From: Streptomyces sp. NBC_01341
GTDB taxonomy: Bacteria > Actinomycetota > Actinomycetes > Streptomycetales > Streptomycetaceae
DNA: 64,000 nt
Assembly (NCBI RefSeq): GCF_035946055.1
Contig: NZ_CP108364.1
Location: 3,968,001 to 4,032,000 of the forward strand
Direction of reading: 5' to 3'
Shown: one piece after another, positions 49,847-57,477 of the stretch
Numbering within the stretch: position 1 is the stretch's first letter
How the letters are laid out: each line of letters begins with the position of its first letter
Translations under genes and position numbers: made by a program
The notes under the pieces: generated by a model
Seen by the model: the letters and a program-made list of their open reading frames with translations, nothing else
What the model was told of the DNA's origin: nothing
Database searches by the model: none

Positions 49847-49894
49847 GGACCGTAGTCCGTTTCGAGTGGTACACATTTAAACGGACTACGGTCC
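49847..49894. promoter_or_regulatory. TetR operator: perfect 16-bp inverted repeat
   Basis: GGACCGTAGTCCGTTT (49847-49862) and its exact reverse complement AAACGGACTACGGTCC (49879-49894) are separated by 16 bases. Each arm is itself nearly symmetric (GGAC-CGTA-GTCC and GGAC-TACG-GTCC), so two TetR dimers could bind. It lies between the tetR and FMN reductase starts. Confidence 0.85.
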
Positions 49895-49934
49895 GCTTAT
49901 TTCTGCAGTCTCGGTCTCCCCAGGAGCTTCCCCC

Positions 49935-50492
49935 ATGTCTGTACGCATTCTTGCTCTCGTCGGCAGCCTCCGCGCCGGCTCCCACAACCGCCAGCTCGCC
50001 GAGGCGGCGGCCAAGCACGCGCCCGAGGGCGTCGAGGTCGAGCTCTACGAGGGCCTCGTGGACGTCCCGTTCTACAACGAGGACATCGACGTCGAGGGCG
50101 ACGTGCCTGCCGCGGCCGCCCGGCTGCGCGAGGCGGCCGGCCAGGCCGACGCGTTCCTGCTGTTCTCGCCGGAGTACAACGGCACGATGCCGGCCGTCCT
50201 GAAGAACGCGATCGACTGGCTGTCGCGCCCGCGCGGCGCCGGCGCCCTCACCGCCAAGCCGGTCGCCGTGGTCGGTACCGCCTTCGGCCAGTTCGGTGGC
50301 GTGTGGGCCCAGGACGAGGCGCGCAAAGCGCTCGGCCTCGCCGGCGCGTCCGTTCTCGCCGACGTCAAGCTCTCCATCCCGGGTTCCGTGATCCGCTTCG
50401 CGGAGCTCCACCCGGCCGATGACGCCGAGGTCGTCACTTCGCTGACCGAGGTTCTCGGCCAGATCGCCAAGAGCACCGCAGCTGCTGCCTGA
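49935..50492 (+). CDS. NADPH-dependent FMN reductase
   Basis: 185 residues. The flavodoxin-like fold is evident: RILALVGSLRAGSHNRQLAE (phosphate-binding loop), LYEGLVDVPFYNEDID, ADAFLLFSPEYNGTMPAVLK (FMN-binding SPEYNG with NAIDW following), and KPVAVVGTAFGQFGG. Enzymes of this kind reduce FMN, quinones, chromate or azo dyes with NAD(P)H. The inverted repeat upstream and the divergent TetR gene suggest induction by a compound sensed by that repressor. It is followed by a terminator. Confidence 0.92.
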   Translation: MSVRILALVGSLRAGSHNRQLAEAAAKHAPEGVEVELYEGLVDVPFYNEDIDVEGDVPAAAARLREAAGQADAFLLFSPEYNGTMPAVLKNAIDWLSRPRGAGALTAKPVAVVGTAFGQFGGVWAQDEARKALGLAGASVLADVKLSIPGSVIRFAELHPADDAEVVTSLTEVLGQIAKSTAAAA

Positions 50493-50557
50493 TCCATCCC
50501 TCGGCACAGAACCGCCGAGGACGCGGCTCCGCCGCAAAAGCCATGACCGGCTCGTGT

Positions 50558-50604
50558 GGGCCCGGTCCTGTTCCCCTCACAGAGGCGGGGACAGGACCGG
50601 GCCC
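50558..50604 (+). terminator. Terminator after the FMN reductase gene
   Basis: An 18-bp stem, left arm 50558-50576 and right arm 50587-50604, with one bulged T and a 10-base loop. It lies 65 bp after the stop codon. Confidence 0.8.
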
Positions 50605-50745
50605 TCACTTCGTCGTGCCGCAGGCGGTGGGGGACCTGTGTGCCAGAAGGGCGGGGTCCCCGCAGTCCGGAAAGCACGTCGACCCCGGCAGGACCGAATG
50701 CAATGATCTTGACGTACGGAGCCCGCCCCTGACCGGAAGGACGCC

Positions 50746-51093
50746 ATGACCGCGTACGCCATAGCCCACCTCGCAGAGGCCGACCCCCACCCGGAGATCA
50801 TCGAGTACGTCGAGCGCATCGCCGGCACCTTCGAGCCGTACGGGGGGCGCTTCCTGGTGCACGCCACACCGCACGAGGTGAAGGAGGGCAGCTGGCCCGG
50901 GCACGTCGTGCTGATCGGCTTCCCGGGTATCTCGGAGGCACGGGCCTGGTGGGACTCACCCGCCTACCAGGCGATCGCGCCCCTGCGCTCACGGCACATC
51001 GAGGGCGACATCATCATGGTCGAAGGCGTCCCCGAGGGATACGACCCGACCGCCACCGCGAAGGCGATGCGCGAGGGCCTGCCCACCGAGTAG
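50746..51093 (+). CDS. DUF1330 family protein
   Basis: 115 residues, ATG with GGAAGGA upstream. It is a dimeric alpha/beta-barrel-like (ferredoxin-fold) protein: AYAIAHLAEADPHPEIIEYV, YGGRFLVHATPHEVKEGSWP, VLIGFPGISEARAWWDSPAYQAI. DUF1330 is in the dimeric ferredoxin-like superfamily and has no clear enzyme. The protein is small and soluble. It is set off by hairpins on both sides and is followed by a bidirectional terminator and the tRNA-Pro gene. Confidence 0.85.
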   Translation: MTAYAIAHLAEADPHPEIIEYVERIAGTFEPYGGRFLVHATPHEVKEGSWPGHVVLIGFPGISEARAWWDSPAYQAIAPLRSRHIEGDIIMVEGVPEGYDPTATAKAMREGLPTE

Positions 51094-51112
51094 CTCGCGC
51101 ACATACGGGAAC

Positions 51113-51150
51113 AGGTCAGGCGCCCTCTGCAAGCAGAGGGCGCCTGACCT
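51113..51150. terminator. Strong bidirectional terminator
   Basis: An 18-bp perfect stem (51113-51130 with 51133-51150) and a 2-base loop lie between the DUF1330 gene and the convergent tRNA-Pro. It would end both transcripts. Confidence 0.9.
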
Positions 51151-51163
51151 GGTGTTTCAGCTG

Positions 51164-51237
51164 TCGGGGTGGCGGGATTTGAACCCACGACCTCTTCGTC
51201 CCGAACGAAGCGCGCTGCCAAGCTGCGCTACACCCCG
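51164..51237 (-). tRNA. tRNA-Pro (CGG)
   Basis: 74 bases on the minus strand, without an encoded CCA. The acceptor arms CGGGGTG and CACCCCG pair with discriminator A. The D-arm is around GCGCAGCTTGGCAGCGC. The anticodon stem CTTCG/CGAAG holds loop TTCGGGA with anticodon CGG. The T-arm has GTTCAAAT. It reads CCG proline codons, common in this GC-rich genome. Confidence 0.96.
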
Positions 51238-51325
51238 ATGTCCACCGATTGTCCTGGCGACATCGATTACTTTAGCCCACCGGCGCCCGGAGGCGAAATC
51301 CGGTATTACGGTTCGGCCGCCGTCC

Positions 51326-52264
51326 TCAGTCCCGGGGGGTCAGTGTCAGCAGGGTCGCCTCGGGGGGGCAGGCGAACCGGACGGGGGTGTAGCGGTTGGT
51401 GCCGCAGCCGGCCGAGACGTGGAGGTAGGCACGCCGCTCGCCGACGGTGTGGGCGGAGAGGCCCTTCACCCGGTCCGTGTCCAGGTCGCAGTTGGTGACG
51501 AGGGCTCCGTAGAAGGGGATGCAGAGCTGCCCGCCGTGGGTGTGGCCCGCCAGGATCAAGGGGTAGCCGTCCGCCGTGAAGGCGTCCAGGGTGCGCAGGT
51601 AGGGGGCGTGGACGACACCGATCGAGAGGTCAGCGCCCGTCTCGGGGCCGCCGGCGACCTCGGCGTAACGGTCCCGCTTGATGTGCGGGTCGTCCAGGCC
51701 GGTGAAGGCGATCTCGAGGCCGTCGGCCTTGATCCGCCCCCGGGTGTTGGTCAGGTTCAGCCAGCCCGCCTCGTCGAAGGCATCCCGCATCGGCTCCCAC
51801 GGGTTGTGGACCACGTTGACCGCCGGGGCGTTGCCGTTCAGGCCGTGCTTGCCCTGCATTTTCTCCAGGAGGTAGAGCGCGGGGTTGCGGAGCTTCGGCC
51901 CGTAGTAGTCGTTGGATCCGAAGACATAGACCCCGGGGAACTCCATCAGCGGGCCGAGCGCGTCGAGCAGCTCGGGCACGGCCTCCGGGTCGGAGAGGTT
52001 GTCGCCGGTGTTCACCACGAAGTCCGGCCGGAGGCCCGCCAGTGACTGCAGCCACGCGCGCTTCTTGCGCTGACCGCTCACCATGTGGACGTCGGAGACC
52101 TGGAGTACGCGCAACGGGCGTGCCCCGTGGGGGAGTACGGGAATCGCGATCCGGCGCAGCCGGAACGACCGTGCCTCGAATCCGGCGGCGTACACGAGAC
52201 CGGCGGCGCCGACCGCAGCGCCGACTGCCGTTGCTTTCAGGGGTACTCCGTAGCGTGCGCGCAT
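51326..52264 (-). CDS. Metallophosphoesterase
   Basis: 312 residues. An N-terminal hydrophobic helix (about 8-28) probably anchors it. The calcineurin-like core follows: LRVLQVSDVHMVSGQRKKRA (D-X-H motif), FVVNTGDNLSDP (G-D motif), YVFGSNDYYGP (N-D/H), GVVHAPYL and LILAGHTHGGQLCIPFYG (GHTH motif), binding a two-metal centre. Members cleave phosphodiesters or phosphomonoesters; lipid or nucleotide substrates are possible. The FGSND motif replaces the usual GNHD, as in the YkuE/YaeI group. Confidence 0.9.
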   Translation of the reverse strand: MRARYGVPLKATAVGAAVGAAGLVYAAGFEARSFRLRRIAIPVLPHGARPLRVLQVSDVHMVSGQRKKRAWLQSLAGLRPDFVVNTGDNLSDPEAVPELLDALGPLMEFPGVYVFGSNDYYGPKLRNPALYLLEKMQGKHGLNGNAPAVNVVHNPWEPMRDAFDEAGWLNLTNTRGRIKADGLEIAFTGLDDPHIKRDRYAEVAGGPETGADLSIGVVHAPYLRTLDAFTADGYPLILAGHTHGGQLCIPFYGALVTNCDLDTDRVKGLSAHTVGERRAYLHVSAGCGTNRYTPVRFACPPEATLLTLTPRD

Positions 52265-52343
52265 GTGCCCATCGTCGCAGACACGGAGGGGGCGGACGAA
52301 AACCGGCGGGCGGCGGGTACCCCGTAGCTGTCACAATCGCCGC

Positions 52344-52808
52344 ATGACCACGCTCAAGTCCAAGCTCAAGGAAGACCTCACCACGGCCATGAAGGCGCGT
52401 GACGAGCTCACCTCGTCCACCCTCCGGCTCACCCTCACCGCAATCACCAAGGAAGAGGTCAGCGGCAAGACGGCGCGCGAACTCTCCGACGACGAGGTGC
52501 AGAAGGTGATCGCCAAGGAGGCGAAGAAGCGCCGAGAGGCGGCCGAGGCCTTCGCGCAGGGTGGCCGGACCGAGCAGGCCGAGCGGGAGAAGGCGGAGGG
52601 CGAACTGCTCGACGCCTACCTGCCCAAGCAGCTCTCCGACGACGAGCTGGACGTGATCGTCGCGCAGGCCGTCCAGGAGGCGAAGGGCGCCGGCGCCGAG
52701 GGGCCGCGGGCCATGGGCGCCGTCATGAAGATCGTCAACCCGAAGGTGGCCGGGCTCGCCGACGGGGGCCGGGTGGCCGCCGCGGTGAAGAAGCTGCTCG
52801 CGGGCTGA
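52344..52808 (+). CDS. GatB/YqeY domain-containing protein
   Basis: 154 residues from the ATG at 52344. The whole protein is the GatB/YqeY helical domain: TTLKSKLKEDLTTAMKARDE, LRLTLTAITKEEV, DDEVQKVIAKEAKKRREAAE and a C-terminal half with LDAYLPKQLSDDELD. The related C-terminal region of GatB binds tRNA in tRNA-dependent amidotransferases. Stand-alone proteins have unclear roles but occur widely. It is convergent with the PBP gene, with the longest hairpin of the window between them. Confidence 0.92.
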   Translation: MTTLKSKLKEDLTTAMKARDELTSSTLRLTLTAITKEEVSGKTARELSDDEVQKVIAKEAKKRREAAEAFAQGGRTEQAEREKAEGELLDAYLPKQLSDDELDVIVAQAVQEAKGAGAEGPRAMGAVMKIVNPKVAGLADGGRVAAAVKKLLAG

Positions 52809-52814
52809 GAGGCC

Positions 52815-52868
52815 GACGGCATGAGGAAGGGGCACCCCCGCCCGGGGGTGCCCCTTCCTCATGCCGTC
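52815..52868. terminator. Very strong bidirectional terminator, 25-bp stem
   Basis: A perfect 25-bp stem (52815-52839 with 52844-52868) with loop GCCC starts 6 bp after the YqeY-family stop codon and separates it from the convergent PBP gene. It is the longest perfect stem I found in this window. Confidence 0.92.
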
Positions 52869-52888
52869 GTCAGGCGGGCCGCAGCAGG

Positions 52889-55117
52889 TCAGGGACCGTT
52901 GCCGCCCCGACCGCCGCCGTCGTTCCCACCGATGACGCCGGGCGGGAAGGTGATGCCGCCGATGGGGTCGGGCTTGCCGTCGTCACCGGCACCGCCGTTC
53001 TCGTTGCCCCGGCCCTTGTCCCGCCCCTTCTCCTCTTCCTTCTTCTCCTTGCCACGGGGCAGCACGACCGGGTTGAAGGAGGGGGTCTCCGACGCTTCCA
53101 GCGCGCCGGTCATCGCGGTCCGCCAGATCGGTCCGGGCAGACAGCCACCGCAGACCTTGTCGTAGTACTGACCGCCGATCGTGATGTTGTACATCGGCAC
53201 CTTCTTGGCGCCGTCGGAACCGACCCACACCGCCGTGGAGAGGTTCGGGGTGTAGCCGACGAACCACGCGTCCCTGCGCTCTTCCGTCGTTCCCGTCTTC
53301 CCCGCGTTGTCGCGGTCCGACAGGCCGGCCAGGGTTCCCGTGCCGTCCTCGACCACACCCTTGAGCATGGCGTTGATCGTGTCCGCCGTCTTCTCGCTCA
53401 TCGCGGACGTGCACGTGGACTTCGGCACCGGCACCTTCTTGCCGTTGGCGTCCTTGATCGACTGGATGGCGATCGGCGTGCAGTAGGTGCCCCGGTTGGC
53501 GAACGCGGCGTAGGTCGCGGCCATGGAGAGCGGTGTGCTCACCTCACTGCCGAGCGTGATCGCGGGCTCCTCCACGAGCTGCTTGCTGTCACCGCGCTCG
53601 TAACCCACCTTCTTGGCCATGGTGACCGTCTCGCACAGTCCGGCCTTCTGCTCCAGCAGGGCGAAGTAGGTGTTGATGGACTTGCCGAGCGCGCTCGTCA
53701 TGTCCCAGGTGCCCTTCTCCTCCTCCAGCTCGTTCTGGACGGACCAGTCGCCGCCGCCCTGTGCCCCGGAGCAGTTGGTGTACTTGTTCTTCGGGACGGA
53801 CATCTTCCAGTCCGTCGAGAAGGTCTGTGCCGGGCTGACGCCCTTCTCCAGAGCCGCAGCGGCGGTGATCGGCTTGAAGGTCGAGCCGACCTGGAAGCCG
53901 TAGGTGCTGCCGCCCATCTTGTTGCTGACGGCCAGGTTGAGCACCGTCTCGTGCTTCTTCTGGTCCAGGCCGTACGGGCGTGACTGGCCCATCGACAGGA
54001 TCTTGCCCGTGCCCGGCTGGACCTGCACCACCGAGGCAGCGATCTTGTCGGTCTTGTTGACCTTCAGGGTGGACGCCTCGTTGGCCGCCTCCTGGGCCCG
54101 CGGGGACAGCGTGGTCCTGATGGTCAGGCCACCGAGGTTCCACAGCTTCGTGCGTTCCTCGTCCGTCTTCCCGAAGGCGGGGTCGGTCAGGATCGTCTTG
54201 CGCACGTAGTCGCAGAAGAACCCGGAACCCTCCACGGCCGTGATGCAGCCGTTCTTGGGCTGCTTGACCTTGAGCTTGAGCGGGGCGGCGATGGCCTTGT
54301 CGGCCTCGTCCTGCGAGATGTTGCCGACCGCCGCCATGCGCTGCAGGACGGTGTTACGACGCTTGGTCGCTTCTTGCGAGTCGTTGACCGGGTCGTAGCG
54401 GGTCGGCGACTGGACGAGACCGGCGAGCATCGCGGCCTCTTCCAGCGTCAGGTCCTTGGCGTGCTTGGAGAAGTAGCGCTGTGAGGCGGCCTCGATGCCG
54501 TAGGCCTGCTGCCCGAAGAACGTGATGTTGAGGTAGTTCTCCAGGATCTTCTTCTTGCCGAGCTCCTCCTCGACCTGGATCGCGTACTTCAGCTCACGTA
54601 CCTTGCGGCCCAGGGTCTGCTGGGTGGCCTCGGCGACCTTGTCCGGGTCGTCGCCCGCCTCCTCGACGAAGACGTTCTTCACGTACTGCTGGGTGAGCGT
54701 CGACGCCCCCTGCGCGGCGCCGCCCTCCTGCACGTTGCGGTTCATCGCTCGCAGGATGCCCTTGAGGTCGACCGCGCCGTGCTCGTAGAAGCGTGAGTCC
54801 TCGATCGCGACGATCGCGTCCTGCATGTACGGGGAGATGTCCTTGAGCGGGACGACCGTACGGTCACGCGAGTAGACGGTGGCGATCATGTCGCCCTCGT
54901 TGTCCAGGATCGTCGTCCGCTGGCTCAGCGGTGGGGTCTTGAGGTTCGAGGGAATCTCGTCGAATCCCTCGACCGTTCCCTTGGCTGCGAGCCCCAGTGC
55001 CCCGGCGGCCGGCAGCGCGATGCCTGCCAGGACAGCTCCGGAGAGTGCGGCGACACCGAGGAACTTGGCGGCCTGCTGGGTCGTCGTAAGACCCCCGCCT
55101 GAGCGCTTCTTTGGCAT
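52889..55117 (-). CDS. Bifunctional class A penicillin-binding protein (transglycosylase/transpeptidase)
   Basis: 742 residues. A short cytoplasmic tail and one transmembrane helix (about 18-46) lead to a GT51 glycosyltransferase domain (about 70-255) with AIVAIEDSRFYEHGAVD (catalytic Glu106) and GASTLTQQYVKN. The transpeptidase domain (about 330-640) has Ser412-x-x-Lys415 in GSTFKPI, Ser481-Ile-Asn483 and Lys608-Thr-Gly610. It polymerises and cross-links peptidoglycan outside the membrane. The C-terminal 80 residues are low-complexity Gly/Lys/Glu-rich. In S. coelicolor the matching gene also sits beside wblA. Confidence 0.95.
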   Translation of the reverse strand: MPKKRSGGGLTTTQQAAKFLGVAALSGAVLAGIALPAAGALGLAAKGTVEGFDEIPSNLKTPPLSQRTTILDNEGDMIATVYSRDRTVVPLKDISPYMQDAIVAIEDSRFYEHGAVDLKGILRAMNRNVQEGGAAQGASTLTQQYVKNVFVEEAGDDPDKVAEATQQTLGRKVRELKYAIQVEEELGKKKILENYLNITFFGQQAYGIEAASQRYFSKHAKDLTLEEAAMLAGLVQSPTRYDPVNDSQEATKRRNTVLQRMAAVGNISQDEADKAIAAPLKLKVKQPKNGCITAVEGSGFFCDYVRKTILTDPAFGKTDEERTKLWNLGGLTIRTTLSPRAQEAANEASTLKVNKTDKIAASVVQVQPGTGKILSMGQSRPYGLDQKKHETVLNLAVSNKMGGSTYGFQVGSTFKPITAAAALEKGVSPAQTFSTDWKMSVPKNKYTNCSGAQGGGDWSVQNELEEEKGTWDMTSALGKSINTYFALLEQKAGLCETVTMAKKVGYERGDSKQLVEEPAITLGSEVSTPLSMAATYAAFANRGTYCTPIAIQSIKDANGKKVPVPKSTCTSAMSEKTADTINAMLKGVVEDGTGTLAGLSDRDNAGKTGTTEERRDAWFVGYTPNLSTAVWVGSDGAKKVPMYNITIGGQYYDKVCGGCLPGPIWRTAMTGALEASETPSFNPVVLPRGKEKKEEEKGRDKGRGNENGGAGDDGKPDPIGGITFPPGVIGGNDGGGRGGNGP

Positions 55118-55712
55118 GAGGGCAGCCTAATCCGTAGTCAGCGGTGATCCGCAGGGGCAGGGGCTCCTCGGAGCGTTCGAGTACCAGACCGTGACATGCG
55201 GGTGCGGCCGGGGCCGATTTCCCTGCTGACGGCCCGGCCCGGCGGGGGATGCCGGCGGCCTCGCGGACGAACCGTGTGCCGACGCGCGTCCTGCGGGCAT
55301 GACGGCACGGCAATGCGAGGCGCCCAGGTTCCCATTCGCCGGACACGCGCACAGGCGTTGGCCTAAGCTGCTCTCAACTGTCACAGCAGTCCGATTTTGT
55401 ATCAACCCCCATGCGCGGCCCTTTACGGATTTCAGCCATGGCCGGAGGCGCTCCCGAATTCGCCTCATGTGTCGCTGAATGTCCGTTGCGAATTGGGTAT
55501 CCTGTCCCGATTCTTTCGGGATAGTCGCGCATGTCCTCGCATCACTCCCCTGGGTGATCTGCCGCGTACGCATAGTCCGTTCGGGCCATTCAAGATTGGG
55601 CCCGAAGGGGGTGTTGTGCTGTCGCCACCTTCCGTAACGTCCTCAACTGGCAGCGGTGAATATGCCGCTACCGCCGTGGGGGAGCCTCGATTCGGGAGAG
55701 GACGGCGCCGGC
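55118..55712. other. Intergenic region: divergent promoters of PBP and wblA, long wblA leader
   Basis: 595 bp. The wblA side (55370-55712) is markedly less GC-rich than the flanks. It has two stem-loops: TCCCGA-TTCTT-TCGGGA (55505-55521) and TTCGGGCC with GGCCCGAA (55580-55606). The PBP side holds its own promoter. No gene is evident. A long leader is consistent with a gene under several developmental regulators. Confidence 0.5.
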
Positions 55713-56090
55713 ATGGGCTGGGTAACCGACTGGAGTGCGCAGGCAGCCTGCCGCACTACCGATCCGGATGAATTGTTCGTACAAGGGGCAGCGCAGAACA
55801 GGGCCAAGGCGGTGTGCACCGGTTGTCCGGTGCGGACCGAATGCCTGGCCGACGCGCTGGACAATCGCGTCGAATTCGGCGTGTGGGGCGGGATGACGGA
55901 GCGGGAGCGACGCGCACTGCTGCGCCGGCGGCCCACCGTGACGTCCTGGCGCCGTCTGCTGGAGACCGCGCGCGGTGAATACGAGCGGTCCACGGGCTTG
56001 ATGCCCGCAGGGGTGGGCCTGGACGACGGACTGCATGACGACGGCCTGCACGACGACGAACTGCACGAGACGTTCGCCGCTGTGGGGTAG
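55713..56090 (+). CDS. wblA: WhiB-family regulator WblA
   Basis: 125 residues from the ATG at 55713. It has the four conserved cysteines Cys13, Cys35, Cys38 and Cys44 (one plus CxxCxxxxxC) that bind a [4Fe-4S] cluster. The GVWGGMTERERRALLRRRP turn and basic patch follow. The start MGWVTDWSAQAACRTTDPDE matches Streptomyces WblA. WblA is known to influence aerial growth and to lower antibiotic production. The C-terminus contains three copies of a 15-bp repeat encoding DDGLH, DDGLH and DDELH, so it is longer than I recall for S. coelicolor. Confidence 0.93.
   Translation: MGWVTDWSAQAACRTTDPDELFVQGAAQNRAKAVCTGCPVRTECLADALDNRVEFGVWGGMTERERRALLRRRPTVTSWRRLLETARGEYERSTGLMPAGVGLDDGLHDDGLHDDELHETFAAVG
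56022..56066 (+). repeat. 15-bp in-frame minisatellite in wblA
   Basis: Three units, GACGACGGACTGCAT (56022-56036), GACGACGGCCTGCAC (56037-56051) and GACGACGAACTGCAC (56052-56066), encode DDGLH, DDGLH and DDELH in the acidic tail of WblA. Confidence 0.9.
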
Positions 56091-56098
56091 CGCCGCGC

Positions 56099-56130
56099 GG
56101 GCTTCCCTCAGGGGGAGGCCCGGGAAGCCC
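56099..56130. terminator. Bidirectional terminator
   Basis: GGGCTTCCC (56099-56107) pairs with GGGAAGCCC (56122-56130) over 9 bp, with a 14-base loop, between wblA and the convergent ArsA-type ATPase gene. Confidence 0.7.
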
Positions 56131-57477
56131 CTAAGCAGCTCCGGCCGGAGCGGAACCGGTCGCGAGCCGTTCCCCGATGGCCCTGAGGCCGGAGAGGTCG
56201 TGCACGTCACCGGGCAGCGCGGCCACCTCGGTCACCAGGACCTCGGGGTGGAGCGTCGTGAAGCGGTCACGGGTGTGCTGTTCGCGCGCGACGACCTGCA
56301 TCCGCTCGGCGTGCAGCCGAAGCAGGCCCGCGGTCAGCTGCTCGACGGACACGTCGTCCGCGGCGGCTGTGTCGTGCTCACGGGGCGTCGCGTCGTGCTG
56401 CGTCGGCTCGTGTCGGTGCGTCTCGTCGCCGGGCTCGGGGGAGAGCGGTGGCTGGGGGGCTTCGGGCGGGACCGCGGCCGCCGGGTCCGCCGTGTCACCA
56501 AGGCCAGCCTTCCCGGCCGTCTGATCCACAATGCCGGCGCTCTCAAGATTTTCTGCGGCGGCCAGCGCCCGCTCCGCGGAAAGCCGTGCGGCCTCGCTGC
56601 CGTGCACCCGGTTGAGGACAAGGCCGGCGAGCGGCATCTCCTCCGCGGCCAGGCGTTCCACGAAGTACGCGGCCTCACGCAGCGCGTCCCGCTCGGGCGT
56701 GGCCACCACGAGGAACGCCGTACCGGGCGCCTGGAGGAGTTTGTACGTGGCGTCGGCCCGGGTACGGAATCCGCCGAACATGGAGTCCATCGCCGCGACG
56801 AAGGTCTGTACGTCGCGCAGGAACTGCCCGCCGAGCAGCTTGCCGAGCGTTCCCGTCATCATCGACATCCCGACGTTGAGGAACTTCATCCCGGCCCGGC
56901 CGCCGATCTTCGCCGGCGCGATCAGTACCCGGATGAACTTGCCGTCCAGGAAGGAGCCGAGACGTTTCGGCGCGTCCAGGAAGTCCAGGGCGGACCGGGA
57001 CGGCGGGGTGTCGACGACGATCAGGTCCCACTCGTCGCGAGCCCTCAGCTGCCCCAGCTTCTCCATCGCCATGTACTCCTGTGTGCCCGCGAAGCCGGCC
57101 GACAGGGACTGGTAGAAGGGGTTCTCCAGGATGGCGCGGGCCCGCTCGGCATCCGTGTGCGCCTCGACCGTCTCGTCGAAGGTGCGCTTCATGTCGAGCA
57201 TCATGGCGTGCAGTTCGCCCTCGCCCTCGATGTCCTCGACGCGGCGGGGGACGTTGTCCAGCCGGTCGATGCCCATCGACTGCGCGAGACGGCGGGCCGG
57301 GTCGATGGTGAGGACGACGACCTTGCGGCCGCGCTCCGCGGCCCGCACACCGAGCGCCGCCGCGGTCGTGGTCTTGCCCACGCCCCCGGACCCGCAGCAC
57401 ACGACGATGCGGATGCCGGGATCGTCCAGGAGCGCGTCGGTGTCCAGCCCCGGTGCGATGTCCGTGCCCAGCGTCAT
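56131..57477 (-). CDS. ArsA-family ATPase (second of pair)
   Basis: 448 residues, ATG overlapping the stop of the upstream ATPase gene by 4 bp. The deviant Walker A motif is VVCCGSGGVGKTTTAAALG. Other family features are VLTIDPARRLAQSMGID, DLIVVDTPPSRSALDFLDAP (Walker B and Switch II) and LVVATPERDALREAAYFV. A 75-residue disordered insert (His/Glu/Pro-rich, about 330-400) precedes the end. The relatives are ArsA and Get3. No arsenic genes are near, so tail-anchored protein or metal handling, or regulation, is more plausible. Together with its partner it probably forms a heterodimer. Confidence 0.88.
   Translation of the reverse strand: MTLGTDIAPGLDTDALLDDPGIRIVVCCGSGGVGKTTTAAALGVRAAERGRKVVVLTIDPARRLAQSMGIDRLDNVPRRVEDIEGEGELHAMMLDMKRTFDETVEAHTDAERARAILENPFYQSLSAGFAGTQEYMAMEKLGQLRARDEWDLIVVDTPPSRSALDFLDAPKRLGSFLDGKFIRVLIAPAKIGGRAGMKFLNVGMSMMTGTLGKLLGGQFLRDVQTFVAAMDSMFGGFRTRADATYKLLQAPGTAFLVVATPERDALREAAYFVERLAAEEMPLAGLVLNRVHGSEAARLSAERALAAAENLESAGIVDQTAGKAGLGDTADPAAAVPPEAPQPPLSPEPGDETHRHEPTQHDATPREHDTAAADDVSVEQLTAGLLRLHAERMQVVAREQHTRDRFTTLHPEVLVTEVAALPGDVHDLSGLRAIGERLATGSAPAGAA

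Noticed and set aside
55397..55771. A 124-codon open frame in the wblA leader
   Set aside because: Its composition is unlike a gene and it overlaps the wblA start in another frame. The leader is better explained as regulatory.
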